From CAIVAT01 sp037133475 (lineage in GTDB: Bacteria; Bacteroidota; Bacteroidia; Bacteroidales; FEN-979), in contig JBAXOB010000021.1 in assembly GCA_037133475.1 (NCBI GenBank), positions 3,512 to 67,511 on the forward strand: a DNA stretch of 64,000 nt, given 5' to 3'. Below are positions 26,655 to 35,989 of the stretch, in pieces (position 1 is the stretch's first letter; every line of letters begins with the position of its first letter). Made by a program: the position numbers and the translations under genes. The notes under the pieces were generated by a model that had not been told where the DNA came from, made no database searches, and was given only the letters and a program-made list of their open reading frames with translations.

Positions 26655-27272
26655 TCAGAGATTATCTCCGAATTTATAGCTGATGCCCGCACTGAGGATC
26701 GAGCTGGTGCCGATGCCGAACTCGCCGAAAAAGCTGAAGGCGCTGCCAATGCGGAACCCCAGGAGCGTGAGTTGGGCTGCCGGGAGCAACTGCTGACCCT
26801 TTTTGACAACACCATAGGTATCGGTAAATGAATAGCTGTTCATGGTCACCCCCATCCCAAAACCTGAGTACATACAAAATGCTTTCCTGTTCAGGTACTG
26901 GAACCTCAGGCTGGCCAGCCCCTGCCATAAATGGTCGGTTGCCGTTTCCTGGGAATAGGAGCTGGGGTAGTACAGGTCGGACTGTGTTCCCGCCCTGTCG
27001 ACCTGGCTGTAAAGCGCCTGGAAACCAACGGCCACTACCTTGTTAAGCGACCTGCTGTAGCCAAGCAGAATGTTGCCCGACGTGCTGTTGGCCGTCAGCC
27101 CGTGGTTATCGATATAATAAAAGAGGGATCCGATGCCGTACGAGAGATAAAAGTTGTTGTACAACTCCGACTGGTCGGTTTTTCCCGTTGCGGAAGCTGC
27201 GGGGTTATTCTGTGAAAACGACAGTGAAATTCCTAAACCAAGGAAAATCATCAAGATTATCAGCTTTTTCAT
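26655..27272 (-). CDS. Outer-membrane beta-barrel protein of the RND operon
   Basis: A 205-residue protein from ATG 27270-27272 with signal KLIILMIFLGLGISLSFSQ. The rest is made of alternating amphipathic strands (NNFYLSYGIGSLFYYID, SGNILLGYSRSLNKVVAVG, LRFQYLNRKAFCMYSGFGMG) ending in ILSAGISYKFGDNL, an Omp-type C-terminus. Probably a small barrel in the outer membrane, first gene of the operon with the channel, adaptor and pump. The start was moved from an upstream frame because the signal peptide begins here. Confidence 0.75.
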   Translation of the reverse strand: MKKLIILMIFLGLGISLSFSQNNPAASATGKTDQSELYNNFYLSYGIGSLFYYIDNHGLTANSTSGNILLGYSRSLNKVVAVGFQALYSQVDRAGTQSDLYYPSSYSQETATDHLWQGLASLRFQYLNRKAFCMYSGFGMGVTMNSYSFTDTYGVVKKGQQLLPAAQLTLLGFRIGSAFSFFGEFGIGTSSILSAGISYKFGDNL

Positions 27273-27365
27273 AGGACATGTTTTTTGGGGTGGAAGGAAA
27301 TGACTACCGTCTGGGATCACGTTATGCAGGAACTTTGTTCATATGGTCATCTCATTTGCAACTTA

Positions 27366-27381
27366 CTGTCTGATCGGACAG
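27366..27381. promoter_or_regulatory. Palindromic operator candidate upstream of the RND operon
   Basis: CTGTCTGATCGGACAG is a 16-base palindrome with a single mismatched pair (CTGTC, any, GATC, any, GACAG). It lies 94-109 bases before the ATG of the first operon gene. It has the size of a TetR/MarR-type repressor site, but no repressor gene is adjacent. Confidence 0.4.
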
Positions 27382-27455
27382 AAACTCAGAGTTTGTTCAA
27401 TATTTGATTGTTGCTTAAAAGAGTGTTGTTTCCATAATCGACATAATTAACACAA

Positions 27456-27523
27456 CCACAAAGTTCACAAAGATTTACACAATGTTCACAAAGGGGTTCT
27501 TTGTGTGCATTGTGCCTTTGTGG
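27456..27523. terminator. Long imperfect hairpin downstream of ppnP
   Basis: CCACAAAG pairs with CTTTGTGG. Inside, CACAATG and CACAAA pair with TTTGTG and CATTGTG around the loop GGGGTTC. It lies 52 bases beyond the ppnP stop in the minus direction and before the RND operon, so it may separate the two transcripts. It lacks a T run. It contains repeated TTCACAAAG, a common low-complexity motif. Confidence 0.35.
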
Positions 27524-27574
27524 TCAGAAATTCATCAGGTTTTAAAATTCAAACAGTCTCCCGGTCTGTTGAAT

Positions 27575-27856
27575 CTACCGGTAGAGACACAGGTAAGCCG
27601 CATCGGCAGCGATGCGCAGGTTGAATTTACAATCCTTTGCCACGATAAAGGTATCAAAAGGCTTATAGTCCTTCCAATCCTGTTCGCCGGGCAGTTTAAC
27701 CGTCATGGAACCCGAGATGACTGTCATGTACTCGGTTGTGGAGGTTCCGAATTCATATTCTCCTGCGGCCATGACGCCCATGGTCGCCGGGCCTTCAGGT
27801 GTGGAAAAGGCAATGGATTTCACCTTGCCGTCAAAGTATTCGTTCGTTTTAAACAT
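27575..27856 (-). CDS. ppnP: Pyrimidine/purine nucleoside phosphorylase
   Basis: A 93-residue cupin-fold protein of the PpnP (YaiE, DUF1255) family. The whole sequence fits: NEYFDGKVKSIAFSTPEG, ATMGVMAAGEYEFGTSTTEY, MTVISGSMTVKLPGE, FDTFIVAKDCKFNLRI. The family phosphorolyses nucleosides to the base and ribose-1-phosphate in the cytoplasm. It lies 83 bases after the metal-efflux adaptor gene on the same strand; a functional link is not evident. Confidence 0.92.
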   Translation of the reverse strand: MFKTNEYFDGKVKSIAFSTPEGPATMGVMAAGEYEFGTSTTEYMTVISGSMTVKLPGEQDWKDYKPFDTFIVAKDCKFNLRIAADAAYLCLYR

Positions 27857-27939
27857 AGTTTGATTTTTAGGATATCAAAAATAGTGAAATAATCAACCGG
27901 TTCACCTGCCAGGTGGTAATTTCCTGCCGGGCTCCCCTG

Positions 27940-29121
27940 TTAACAGGCCATTTCCCCTGCATTTTTCCAGGCTGCCAGCAATGAATAGGCCCCTTTAACA
28001 ACCAGCCTGTTTTTCTGAAAGTCAAACCCGGGAGCCATTCTGATTTCACAAAATCCCTGGTTCGTGATCCCTTTTACCACTTCAGTGGCGGTAAAATCAT
28101 GGACAATTTTCCCATTTTCAGTCCGGGCCCCCTTATAAACAAATACATAAGCCTTTTCGTTAAACTGTACCACTGCCTCCTCCGGAACCGCAAATGCTAC
28201 CAGGCGATCCGTTTCAATACTGGCATTAACCGAAACCCCGGCCATTAAAGAAGGTGCCGGCTGATTTATCCGCGCATAAGCGATCATGGTTTTGTCGTCG
28301 CTCAGGGCATGACCGGCCTGGCTGATCACGGCCGAATATTCAGTTGCCGGATCATCAGGGGTGGAAAACCTTACAGATTGTCCTTTGGCGACCTTCCTGA
28401 CATCTTTTTCAAACACAACCAATTCCAGCACCACCTCTTCAGGATTCACAATCTCACAGATAACATCGGTAGGACTCACATATTTCCCGATATTGATATT
28501 TGCCTTCCTGATAAAACCACTGATGGGGGCGACCACCGGCAGAACGCTTGTAATTTTATCCTCGCTGAGCTGATGCGGGTTTATACCGAGCCCGGTGAGT
28601 TTCTGTTCGAGCCCCATCATCTGGATCTTCAGCGTTTTATATTCCACTTCCGTTTGCTGGAGGTTTTTTTCAGAATATACATTATCCTTATAAAGTTCCG
28701 AGTGACGTTTGTATTCAATCTCTGCATAGGTGAACTTTGCGCGGGTTTCAAGGTAGTTCTGCTGCAGTTCGATGAACATGAAATTTTCGATAATGGCGAT
28801 AACCTGTCCCTTCGTCACCTCCGACCCCTGCACGATTTCTGTCTGCCTGACAAATCCCCCCAATGGGGCGCTTACCGAGGCAAGATTCCGGGGGGTGGTG
28901 CTGACAGTGCCGCTGACCTTCAGCACCGGGTTTAGCTGCCGCTGTTCAGCCATGCCCATTATCACGCCCGCGGCTGCATACTGGGCGGCATTGAGTTCTA
29001 CCGTGTTCGGCCCCTGGACTTCATGTGATTCTTTTTTAGGTTCTGCCGCCTGCCTGCATCCGCTGATGAGGGTGGCGAGGGGAATGAGAAAAATTATGAA
29101 ACTGATCTGTCGTGTTGTCAT
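27940..29121 (-). CDS. CzcB/CusB-type heavy-metal RND adaptor lipoprotein
   Basis: A 393-residue periplasmic adaptor with signal FIIFLIPLATLISGC (lipobox Cys at 22). It has a barrel-sandwich half (ASVSAPLGGFVRQTEIVQGSEVT, from about residue 80), a coiled-coil hairpin (FIELQQNYLETRAKFTYAEIEYKRHSEL), and PVVAPISGFIRKANINIGKYVSPTDVI. This matches adaptors of metal-exporting RND systems. It follows the pump-channel fusion gene after 13 bases, so the two are translated from one mRNA. The metal is not predictable from the sequence. Confidence 0.9.
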   Translation of the reverse strand: MTTRQISFIIFLIPLATLISGCRQAAEPKKESHEVQGPNTVELNAAQYAAAGVIMGMAEQRQLNPVLKVSGTVSTTPRNLASVSAPLGGFVRQTEIVQGSEVTKGQVIAIIENFMFIELQQNYLETRAKFTYAEIEYKRHSELYKDNVYSEKNLQQTEVEYKTLKIQMMGLEQKLTGLGINPHQLSEDKITSVLPVVAPISGFIRKANINIGKYVSPTDVICEIVNPEEVVLELVVFEKDVRKVAKGQSVRFSTPDDPATEYSAVISQAGHALSDDKTMIAYARINQPAPSLMAGVSVNASIETDRLVAFAVPEEAVVQFNEKAYVFVYKGARTENGKIVHDFTATEVVKGITNQGFCEIRMAPGFDFQKNRLVVKGAYSLLAAWKNAGEMAC

Positions 29122-29134
29122 ATTCTGTAAGGTT

Positions 29135-32100
29135 TTAGTTTATGCGGTTTGTCAGCAATTCAAGCGCAATTACTGATTGATTGTAGGCGTTGAGCGTTTC
29201 CAGGTAATTTTCCCTGATTTCGATGCCAAGCCGGAGATTCTGAACATATTCCATGTAGTCGATGGCTCCCGCGCGATAGCTGATCCCTGCCTGGTCAAGC
29301 AGAAGCTGTGCCTGGCGGAGTGCCTGGGTTTCATAATAATCGACACTCCTGCTGTATTTTTCATATTCCTGCAGGAGGATGTGCAGGGAATGGCTTAACG
29401 AATTGGATTGAAACTGGAACTCCTCCCTGGCCATCTTCTCCTGGATGCCGGCCGATTCTATTTTTCCTTTCCGTCCTGAGTAAAGGATCGGCAAAGACAA
29501 GCCACCCTGGAACCCTGTAAACCGGGCCGTGGGAGATATTTCCCTGTTTGATTGGGTGAAATAACCCAGGGTTATGCCAGGTAAAATCCGGGAAACCTCA
29601 GCGTTTTTCTCAAGTTTTGCCAGCTTTACCTGGCTTTTTAGCAGGAGCAGGGAGGGATTCATGACGACGGTATTACTATCCGGAGGAATTGCGAACTTAA
29701 GCCTTACCAGGATGGTATCTGCAATCCTGATTTCGTTCGATTCATTGATAAGTGTCTGGAGCCGGCATTCCCTGATCCTGATATCGGCTGTTGCCTGGCC
29801 GATCCGGTTTTTCACCGCCAGCAGCTGTGATTCAGCGGTCATCCGCTCGAGCAGGCTGGTTTCACCCTTCTGGTAACGCGACAGGGCTGCATGGAGGAAA
29901 TTGCCAAAGATGCTGTCCTGGAACTTCAATAAGGTTAACCTTGCATGGCACCAGGCAAGCTCGTAGTAGGTAGATTTTACCCTGGCAGATACCTCGTTTT
30001 TGGCAAGTCCGGCCATCAGTCCGGCCTGTTCGACCATCTCCCTGCCAACCCGGCTTTGCATCACATAGGTGGAGGGGAAGAGAAACCTCTGTGAAACGGT
30101 GAGTTCATCATCCTGCCTTGCACTGTTCATCCGGCCATAGGAAAACCCGAACTCCATGTTCTCGAAATCCAGGTCGGTTTGGCGCAATATCTTCCTATTT
30201 TCCACCTCCATAACTGCCCTTTTTACCATCCCGTTCCGGGTCATGGCCTGGTCAAGGGCCTGCTGAAGGGTATACACGCTTACATGGCCTGGATTTCCCG
30301 CTCCGGCAACCTGGGCCCCGGCGGGAAAGGATGAAACCAGGCACAACGCAGCCGCCATCATAAAAACAAGCAACGGCCCGGGAAGTAACTTCTTCCGCGC
30401 CTGCCACCATGTCCCCGACAGCAGGATATACAATACCGGCATGACGATGATGGTCAGCAACGTAGATGAAACCAGGCCGCCGATTACCACGGTGGCAAGG
30501 GGTTTCTGGACTTCGGCGCCTGCCGAGGTTGAAACTGCCATCGGCAGAAATCCAAGGGAGGCTACCGATGCCGTCATCAGAATGGGTCGCAGCCGGCTCT
30601 TCAATCCTTCGATCACCCGCTGGTACAGGTCGGTCATCCCCTCTCTTTCCAGCCTGTTGAATTCGGTGACCAGCACGATCCCGTTTAGCACGGCAACGCC
30701 AAAGAGGGCAATAAAACCTACCCCGGCCGATATACTGAAATTCATCCCCCTCAGGTAAAGGGCAAAAACCCCGCCAATGGCCGCCAGTGGGACCGCTGAA
30801 AAGATCAGCAGGGTTTGCTTCACCGAATGGAAGGTGAAGAAAAGCAGGATAAAGATCAGCACCAGGGCCAGGGGAACAACGATCAATAGCCGGTTCCGGG
30901 CCTCAACAAGATTTTCAAACTGCCCGCCGTAGGTAATGAAGTAACCCGGCGGAAGCTTTACACCCGCCGATGCCAGTTGCCGTACCTCGCCTATGATCGA
31001 CTGTACATCTCGCCCCCTGACATTGAAGCTCACGGTGACCCTTCGCTTCCCGTTCTCGCGTGAGACCTGGGCCGTGCCGTTTTTCAACCCTATCTCCGCC
31101 ACCTCCGCCAGGGGGATCTGCCTTCCATCATCCAGCGGAAGGTAGAGCTGCCTGACGTTTTCAATATCATGACGGAAGTCGTCAGTGAATCTTACGACCA
31201 GGTCAAACCTCTTTTCATTTTCATAAATCACCCCGGCCCTGTTTCCGGCAAAGGCGGTTCTCAGGATCTCGTTTACATCCGAGATGCGAAGGCCATAACG
31301 TGCCATTTTGGTGCGGTTATAGACGACCGAGATCTGGGGAGCGCCGGTCACCTTTTCTACCTGGATATCCTGTACCCCGTTTACCTTCTCAATGATCGCA
31401 GCCAGCTCCTCCCCTTTGCCTGCCAGTATGTCAAGATCGTCGCCAAAGATTTTCACTGCAACATCCTGCTTTGACCCGGTCATCAGTTCATTAAACCGCA
31501 TGGAGATGGGTTGCTGGAAACTAAAGGCCACCCCCGGAAGGGCACCCACCTTCTCTTTCATCTTTTCAACCATCTCCTCCCTTGTCGAGACACTGGTCCA
31601 CAACGACTTGTCCCTCATGGTGATGATGTAATCTCCTGTTTCGACGGGAGTGGGATCGGTGGGTATCTCCCCGGCACCCACCTTGCAAACTGCATATTTC
31701 ACCTCCGGGAAGTTTTCCTTCAGGATTTTGTTTGCCTTTTTAACCGTTTCAACCGTATGGGTCAGCGAACCTCCCTGCAAGGTCATGATGCCGGAGGCAA
31801 GATCACCCTCCTCAAGGGTGGGGATAAATTCCCCGCCAAGATCCAGGAACATCCAAAGGGCAGCGACCGACAGGATAAAGGTAACCACCAGTATCCGGAC
31901 CTTATGACCCAAAGCATAGCCAAAGACCGGTTCAAACAGCCTGTGCAGGAGTTGCATCAGTTTCTCCGAAAGTGGTATGCCGCGTTCCTGTTTCCTGTTC
32001 ATCACCAGTGAAGAAATAACCGGCACATAGGTAAGTGAAAGGATAATGGCCCCGATGATCGCCAGGCCAACGGTCTGGGCCATTGGACGGAACATTTTCC

Positions 32101-33520
32101 CTTCGATACCCACCAGGCTTAAAATCGGCAGGTATACCACCAGGATGATGATTTGCCCGAAAGTGGCGGAACTCATCATATTCTTTGAAGACTCCAGCAC
32201 GTAATGATCCATCTGCTTTCGTGACAATTGCGAAAAACCGGGATTCCCCGACTTCGCCAGCGACAGGCGATGAACCACGTTTTCGACGATGATCACGGCC
32301 CCGTCGACGATCAGGCCGAAATCGATGGCCCCCAGGCTCATCAGGTTTCCTGAAATGCCAAACAGCTTCATCATGGAGATGGCAAAAAGCATCGAAAGCG
32401 GAATCACCGATGCCACCACCAGACCGGCCCTGATGCTGCCCAGCATCAATACCAGGACTAAGATCACGATCAGTCCGCCCTCCACGAGGTTACGGGTAAC
32501 CGTTCCAACAGCCCGTCTGACCAGGTCGGTACGATCGAGGTAAGGTTCGATAAATAAACCTTCCGGCAGGGAGGAGGCGATCATCTCCATCCGTTTCTTC
32601 ACCTGGGTCACCACCTCGGTTGCATTGGCCCCCCGGAGCATCATCACCACGCCTCCGACGACTTCCGAAGTATCACAAATGAGCGCCCCGTAACGGATGG
32701 CATGGCCAAACCTGACCTCCGCCAGGTCACGGATCAGCACCGGGGTCCTCCCCGAACCTCCCCGGACCACGATATTGCCAATATCTTCCAGGGTGCCTGC
32801 CAAACCGACGCCCCTGATAAAATATGAATTCTGACCCTTTTCAATATAGGCGCTTCCCGTATTTTCATTATTTTCTTCCAGCGCGGTAAAAATTTCAGGC
32901 ACCGAGATCTTCATGCTTTTAAGACGATCGGGATTTATGGCAACCTCGTATTCTTTCACATAACCGCCATAACTGTTGACCTCCGCCACACCGGGTGTTC
33001 CGAGCAATTCCCGTTTGACGATCCAGTCCTGGATGGTTCTGAGATCGGTCAGGGAATACTTGCCCTCGTACCCTTTTCCGACCCTGAGCAGGTACTGGTA
33101 AACCTCACCTAACCCCGTGGTTACCGGGGCCATCTCAGGGTGGGTGACTCCCTGGGGAATTTGCGTCTCCGCCTCCTTTAATCTTTCGCTGATCTGCTGC
33201 CGGGCCCTGAAAATATCGGCAGCATCCTTAAATACGATGGTCACCACCGACAACCCCAGTCTCGAAATGGAGCGAAGTTCCACGATGTCGGACACCGTAG
33301 CCACTGCAACCTCGATGGGTGCGGTAATATATTTTTCAACCTCCTGGGTGGCCAGCGTGGGGGCGATAGAGATCACCTGGACCTGGTTGTTGGTGATGTC
33401 CGGCACCGCATCCAGGGGCAGGTGGATCACCGACCAGATGCCCCAAACGAGCAGTACAACAACAAATAACCCGGTATAAATTTTATGCTGAATGGAAAAG
33501 GTAATGATGCTGCGTATCAT
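29135..33520 (-). CDS. CzcA/CusA-type metal RND pump fused to a TolC-like channel
   Basis: A 1461-residue protein (start ATG at 33518-33520, chosen because IRSIITFSIQHKIYTGLFVVV is the family N-terminus). Residues 1 to about 1040 form a heavy-metal RND pump, with IDFGLIVDGAVIIVENVVHRL in the helix-4 region and IALFGVAVLNGIVLVTEFNRL near the C-terminus. Residues from about 1071 on form a complete 391-residue TolC-family channel. Between them lies KLLPGPLLVFMMAAALCLVSS ending FPAGAQ, which looks like an intact signal peptide with an Ala-x-Ala-type site. The channel could therefore be released by signal peptidase. Such fusions are known in Bacteroidota; the cleavage is inference. Confidence 0.93.
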   Translation of the reverse strand: MIRSIITFSIQHKIYTGLFVVVLLVWGIWSVIHLPLDAVPDITNNQVQVISIAPTLATQEVEKYITAPIEVAVATVSDIVELRSISRLGLSVVTIVFKDAADIFRARQQISERLKEAETQIPQGVTHPEMAPVTTGLGEVYQYLLRVGKGYEGKYSLTDLRTIQDWIVKRELLGTPGVAEVNSYGGYVKEYEVAINPDRLKSMKISVPEIFTALEENNENTGSAYIEKGQNSYFIRGVGLAGTLEDIGNIVVRGGSGRTPVLIRDLAEVRFGHAIRYGALICDTSEVVGGVVMMLRGANATEVVTQVKKRMEMIASSLPEGLFIEPYLDRTDLVRRAVGTVTRNLVEGGLIVILVLVLMLGSIRAGLVVASVIPLSMLFAISMMKLFGISGNLMSLGAIDFGLIVDGAVIIVENVVHRLSLAKSGNPGFSQLSRKQMDHYVLESSKNMMSSATFGQIIILVVYLPILSLVGIEGKMFRPMAQTVGLAIIGAIILSLTYVPVISSLVMNRKQERGIPLSEKLMQLLHRLFEPVFGYALGHKVRILVVTFILSVAALWMFLDLGGEFIPTLEEGDLASGIMTLQGGSLTHTVETVKKANKILKENFPEVKYAVCKVGAGEIPTDPTPVETGDYIITMRDKSLWTSVSTREEMVEKMKEKVGALPGVAFSFQQPISMRFNELMTGSKQDVAVKIFGDDLDILAGKGEELAAIIEKVNGVQDIQVEKVTGAPQISVVYNRTKMARYGLRISDVNEILRTAFAGNRAGVIYENEKRFDLVVRFTDDFRHDIENVRQLYLPLDDGRQIPLAEVAEIGLKNGTAQVSRENGKRRVTVSFNVRGRDVQSIIGEVRQLASAGVKLPPGYFITYGGQFENLVEARNRLLIVVPLALVLIFILLFFTFHSVKQTLLIFSAVPLAAIGGVFALYLRGMNFSISAGVGFIALFGVAVLNGIVLVTEFNRLEREGMTDLYQRVIEGLKSRLRPILMTASVASLGFLPMAVSTSAGAEVQKPLATVVIGGLVSSTLLTIIVMPVLYILLSGTWWQARKKLLPGPLLVFMMAAALCLVSSFPAGAQVAGAGNPGHVSVYTLQQALDQAMTRNGMVKRAVMEVENRKILRQTDLDFENMEFGFSYGRMNSARQDDELTVSQRFLFPSTYVMQSRVGREMVEQAGLMAGLAKNEVSARVKSTYYELAWCHARLTLLKFQDSIFGNFLHAALSRYQKGETSLLERMTAESQLLAVKNRIGQATADIRIRECRLQTLINESNEIRIADTILVRLKFAIPPDSNTVVMNPSLLLLKSQVKLAKLEKNAEVSRILPGITLGYFTQSNREISPTARFTGFQGGLSLPILYSGRKGKIESAGIQEKMAREEFQFQSNSLSHSLHILLQEYEKYSRSVDYYETQALRQAQLLLDQAGISYRAGAIDYMEYVQNLRLGIEIRENYLETLNAYNQSVIALELLTNRIN

Positions 33521-33650
33521 ATAGCCTGGATTTATGGTAATACGATGAATTAACCGGCAGCCACGCAAATGCAGATATGATTATCGCATGGCAGCATGAC
33601 CTGCCGGGAGAAAAAAGTAAAAAAGGAATGAAATAGGGTCGGTGGGAAAA

Positions 33651-33980
33651 TTACACTTTGGGGGGCTCCCAGGCAACCATCGAATAATCAGAGAGACGGT
33701 GCCGGTTATCCGGAAAAACAAGTTTTTGCGATAAAAAGGCAATTCCGCTGATGACACAGCCCTGCGTCACCTCCATCGCCACATTGCAACAGGAACAGGA
33801 ACAAAACGGGGAACAGCAGCCGGGATGGTCAGCATGACCGGGAACGGATATACCAGTGCCGGGAAGAGGGGTAGTGTTTACCTGGCTTATGACATCATCC
33901 ATGCATGGCATGAGCGCGAGCAGGAGCACATAGCCGGCCAGAAATACGCAAATCACCCTGGTGCCGATATTTTTCTTCAC
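33651..33980 (-). CDS. Cys/His-rich exported protein upstream of the metal pump
   Basis: A 109-residue protein with an N-terminal hydrophobic signal (VICVFLAGYVLLLALMPC). Residues 48-68 hold a dense potential metal-binding cluster (HADHPGCCSPFCSCSCC). Small proteins like this commonly precede CzcA-type operons in Bacteroidota and may bind or sense metal in the periplasm; this is inference from composition and position. The only start that retains the signal is GTG (33978-33980), as an in-frame stop lies four codons upstream. It precedes the pump gene by 130 bases on the same strand. Confidence 0.7.
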   Translation of the reverse strand: MKKNIGTRVICVFLAGYVLLLALMPCMDDVISQVNTTPLPGTGISVPGHADHPGCCSPFCSCSCCNVAMEVTQGCVISGIAFLSQKLVFPDNRHRLSDYSMVAWEPPKV

Positions 33981-34333
33981 CCTGCAAAATTATGAAATTT
34001 TCTCAAGGAACAATTTCCTGCAAACCCTCTTTGATCATTATGAATTTGATTGGTCGTTAAGATACCATAGAAATTGTTTGACGGAATTTTCATGTTCAAA
34101 GACCCCATACGTCGGATTCCTTTTATGCCAAAACAGTTCCAGGATCTTTCCTGGCCCAATTATGATCTGTCAACAAGCAGAATATCAAGGTATAATTGTC
34201 ATCCGTCAGGTGAAATTTCTTTCAATCCCGTTTGCAGGTTTAAGAGGAACCCGAAAAAATTGAGAATTCAATTTTGTGCCGGGGCTGAAACATTTTTGTT
34301 TAATTTGGCTTTTGATTTGGAAATGGGAATATT
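33981..34333. other. Divergent intergenic region
   Basis: About 350 bases between the Cys-rich gene (minus) and the MscS gene (plus) with no credible gene. It should contain both promoters, but I find no exact TTTG-N19-TAnnTTTG match. The part just before the MscS start is T/A rich. Confidence 0.4.
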
Positions 34334-35989
34334 ATGAACCGAAAAATTGTTGTCCTTCTCCTGGTCAGCCTCTTATGGTTTACCCGGGCATTACCTGCCG
34401 TTGCCGCACCTGATACGACGCAGGCCAGGGATTCATTATCCCATCCTAAAAAGGAGATGAAGGGGGCTGTTGTAGCGCCTTTTGGCATGTCCGTCTTTAA
34501 CATATACACCAGGCTGGGCCCATTTTCGCCGGAAGAGCGGGCGAAGGCCATAGAGAAAAAACTGAAGGTCATTGCCGATGATCCCTTTTACCGAAGCGAC
34601 TCCATCCGCCTGATCGAAGGCGAGACAACCTGCGACATCATGTACAGGGAAACGGTGATCACCACGGTCAACGATGGCGATGCCAGGGCGGAAGGAGCCA
34701 CCAGGGCGCTTGTCGCAGGTGCAAGGCAGGCAAAGATCATCTATGCCATCCAGAACTTCAGGACCATCAACAGTTTCGGGGAGATCCTAAGGAAGGTGGC
34801 AATTTCTGCAGGTATCCTGCTGCTGCTGATTGTGCTGATCACCCTGATCAACAAGCTGTTCAGGTATCTGAAAGGAAAAACAACCTTCGGGCAGAATAAG
34901 ATCATGAAAACGCTGCACCTGCAGGATTACGCATTTTTTAACAGGCAGCGGCAGCTGGCGATTCTCCACGGGTTCCTCAAGGTGGTTCAGTGGCTGCTGA
35001 TCCTGATCCTACTGATCGTGACACTGCTGACCATTTTTTTCCTGTTACCCTGGACGAAAGCCATCAGTATCGGCATCCTGGGTTTCGTGATCAACCCTCT
35101 CAAGGATATCATTTTTAGTTTCTGGAAGTATATCCCGAACCTGATCACCATCCTGGTCATAATATTTGTGGCAAGGCTTATCATCAAGTTGTTCCGGTTT
35201 CTGAAAGTTGAAGTCGAGAAAGAGACGCTGCGGTTCCCCGGGTTTTATGCCGACTGGGCCCTTCCAACCTTTAATATCCTAAGGGTGCTGATCATCATTT
35301 TCACCATCGTGGCCATCTGGCCCTACCTGCCGGGTTCGGGATCACAGATTTTCCAGGGGGTCTCGGTATTCGCCGGGCTGGTTTTTTCCTTAACCTCTGC
35401 AAGCGCCCTGTCGAACTTCATGGCGGGGCTCACCATCACCTATACGCGCGCCTTCAAGCTGGGCGACCGCGTAAAGATCGGCGAGGTTACCGGCGATATC
35501 ATTGAGAAATCGATGCTGGTGACCAAGATCAGGACCATCAAGAACGAGGAGATCACCGTTCCGAACACCAAGATCATGAATTCGGAGGTCATCAACTACA
35601 GCACCTGTGCGCACGGCCACGGGCTGATCGTTCATACCACCGTCACCATCGGGTATGACGCCCCCTGGCGGCAGGTCCACCAGTTGCTTATTGATGCGGC
35701 GCTGCAGACCAGCCTGATCCTGGAAACACCGGCACCCTTTGTACTGCAGACAGCCCTGAATGATTTTTATATCAGTTACCAGCTGAACGCCTATACACGG
35801 TCGCCCAACCAGATGGCCCAAATTTTTTCAGACCTGCATCAGCATATCCAGGATTCATTCAATAATGCCGGGGTCGAGATCATGTCGCCGCATTACAAGG
35901 CTGTCCGCGATGGGAATACCATTGCCATCCCGGAGGAAAACCGGGAAACAGAATATACGCCACCCTCCTTCAGGGTCGACAGCCATTAA
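34334..35989 (+). CDS. MscS-family mechanosensitive channel
   Basis: A 551-residue membrane protein with a signal peptide (VVLLLVSLLWFTRALPAVAA). A periplasmic domain of about 130 residues is followed by four or more membrane helices (ILLLLIVLITLINKLF; VVQWLLILILLIVTLLTIFFLLPW; ITILVIIFVARLIIKLF; LRVLIIIFTIVAIWPYLPG). The pore and beta domain are canonical: FAGLVFSLTSASALSNFMAG, then FKLGDRVKIGEVTGDIIEKS, ending in a C-terminal cage. It probably relieves osmotic pressure. It ends overlapping the convergent DUF421 gene by four bases. Confidence 0.93.
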   Translation: MNRKIVVLLLVSLLWFTRALPAVAAPDTTQARDSLSHPKKEMKGAVVAPFGMSVFNIYTRLGPFSPEERAKAIEKKLKVIADDPFYRSDSIRLIEGETTCDIMYRETVITTVNDGDARAEGATRALVAGARQAKIIYAIQNFRTINSFGEILRKVAISAGILLLLIVLITLINKLFRYLKGKTTFGQNKIMKTLHLQDYAFFNRQRQLAILHGFLKVVQWLLILILLIVTLLTIFFLLPWTKAISIGILGFVINPLKDIIFSFWKYIPNLITILVIIFVARLIIKLFRFLKVEVEKETLRFPGFYADWALPTFNILRVLIIIFTIVAIWPYLPGSGSQIFQGVSVFAGLVFSLTSASALSNFMAGLTITYTRAFKLGDRVKIGEVTGDIIEKSMLVTKIRTIKNEEITVPNTKIMNSEVINYSTCAHGHGLIVHTTVTIGYDAPWRQVHQLLIDAALQTSLILETPAPFVLQTALNDFYISYQLNAYTRSPNQMAQIFSDLHQHIQDSFNNAGVEIMSPHYKAVRDGNTIAIPEENRETEYTPPSFRVDSH

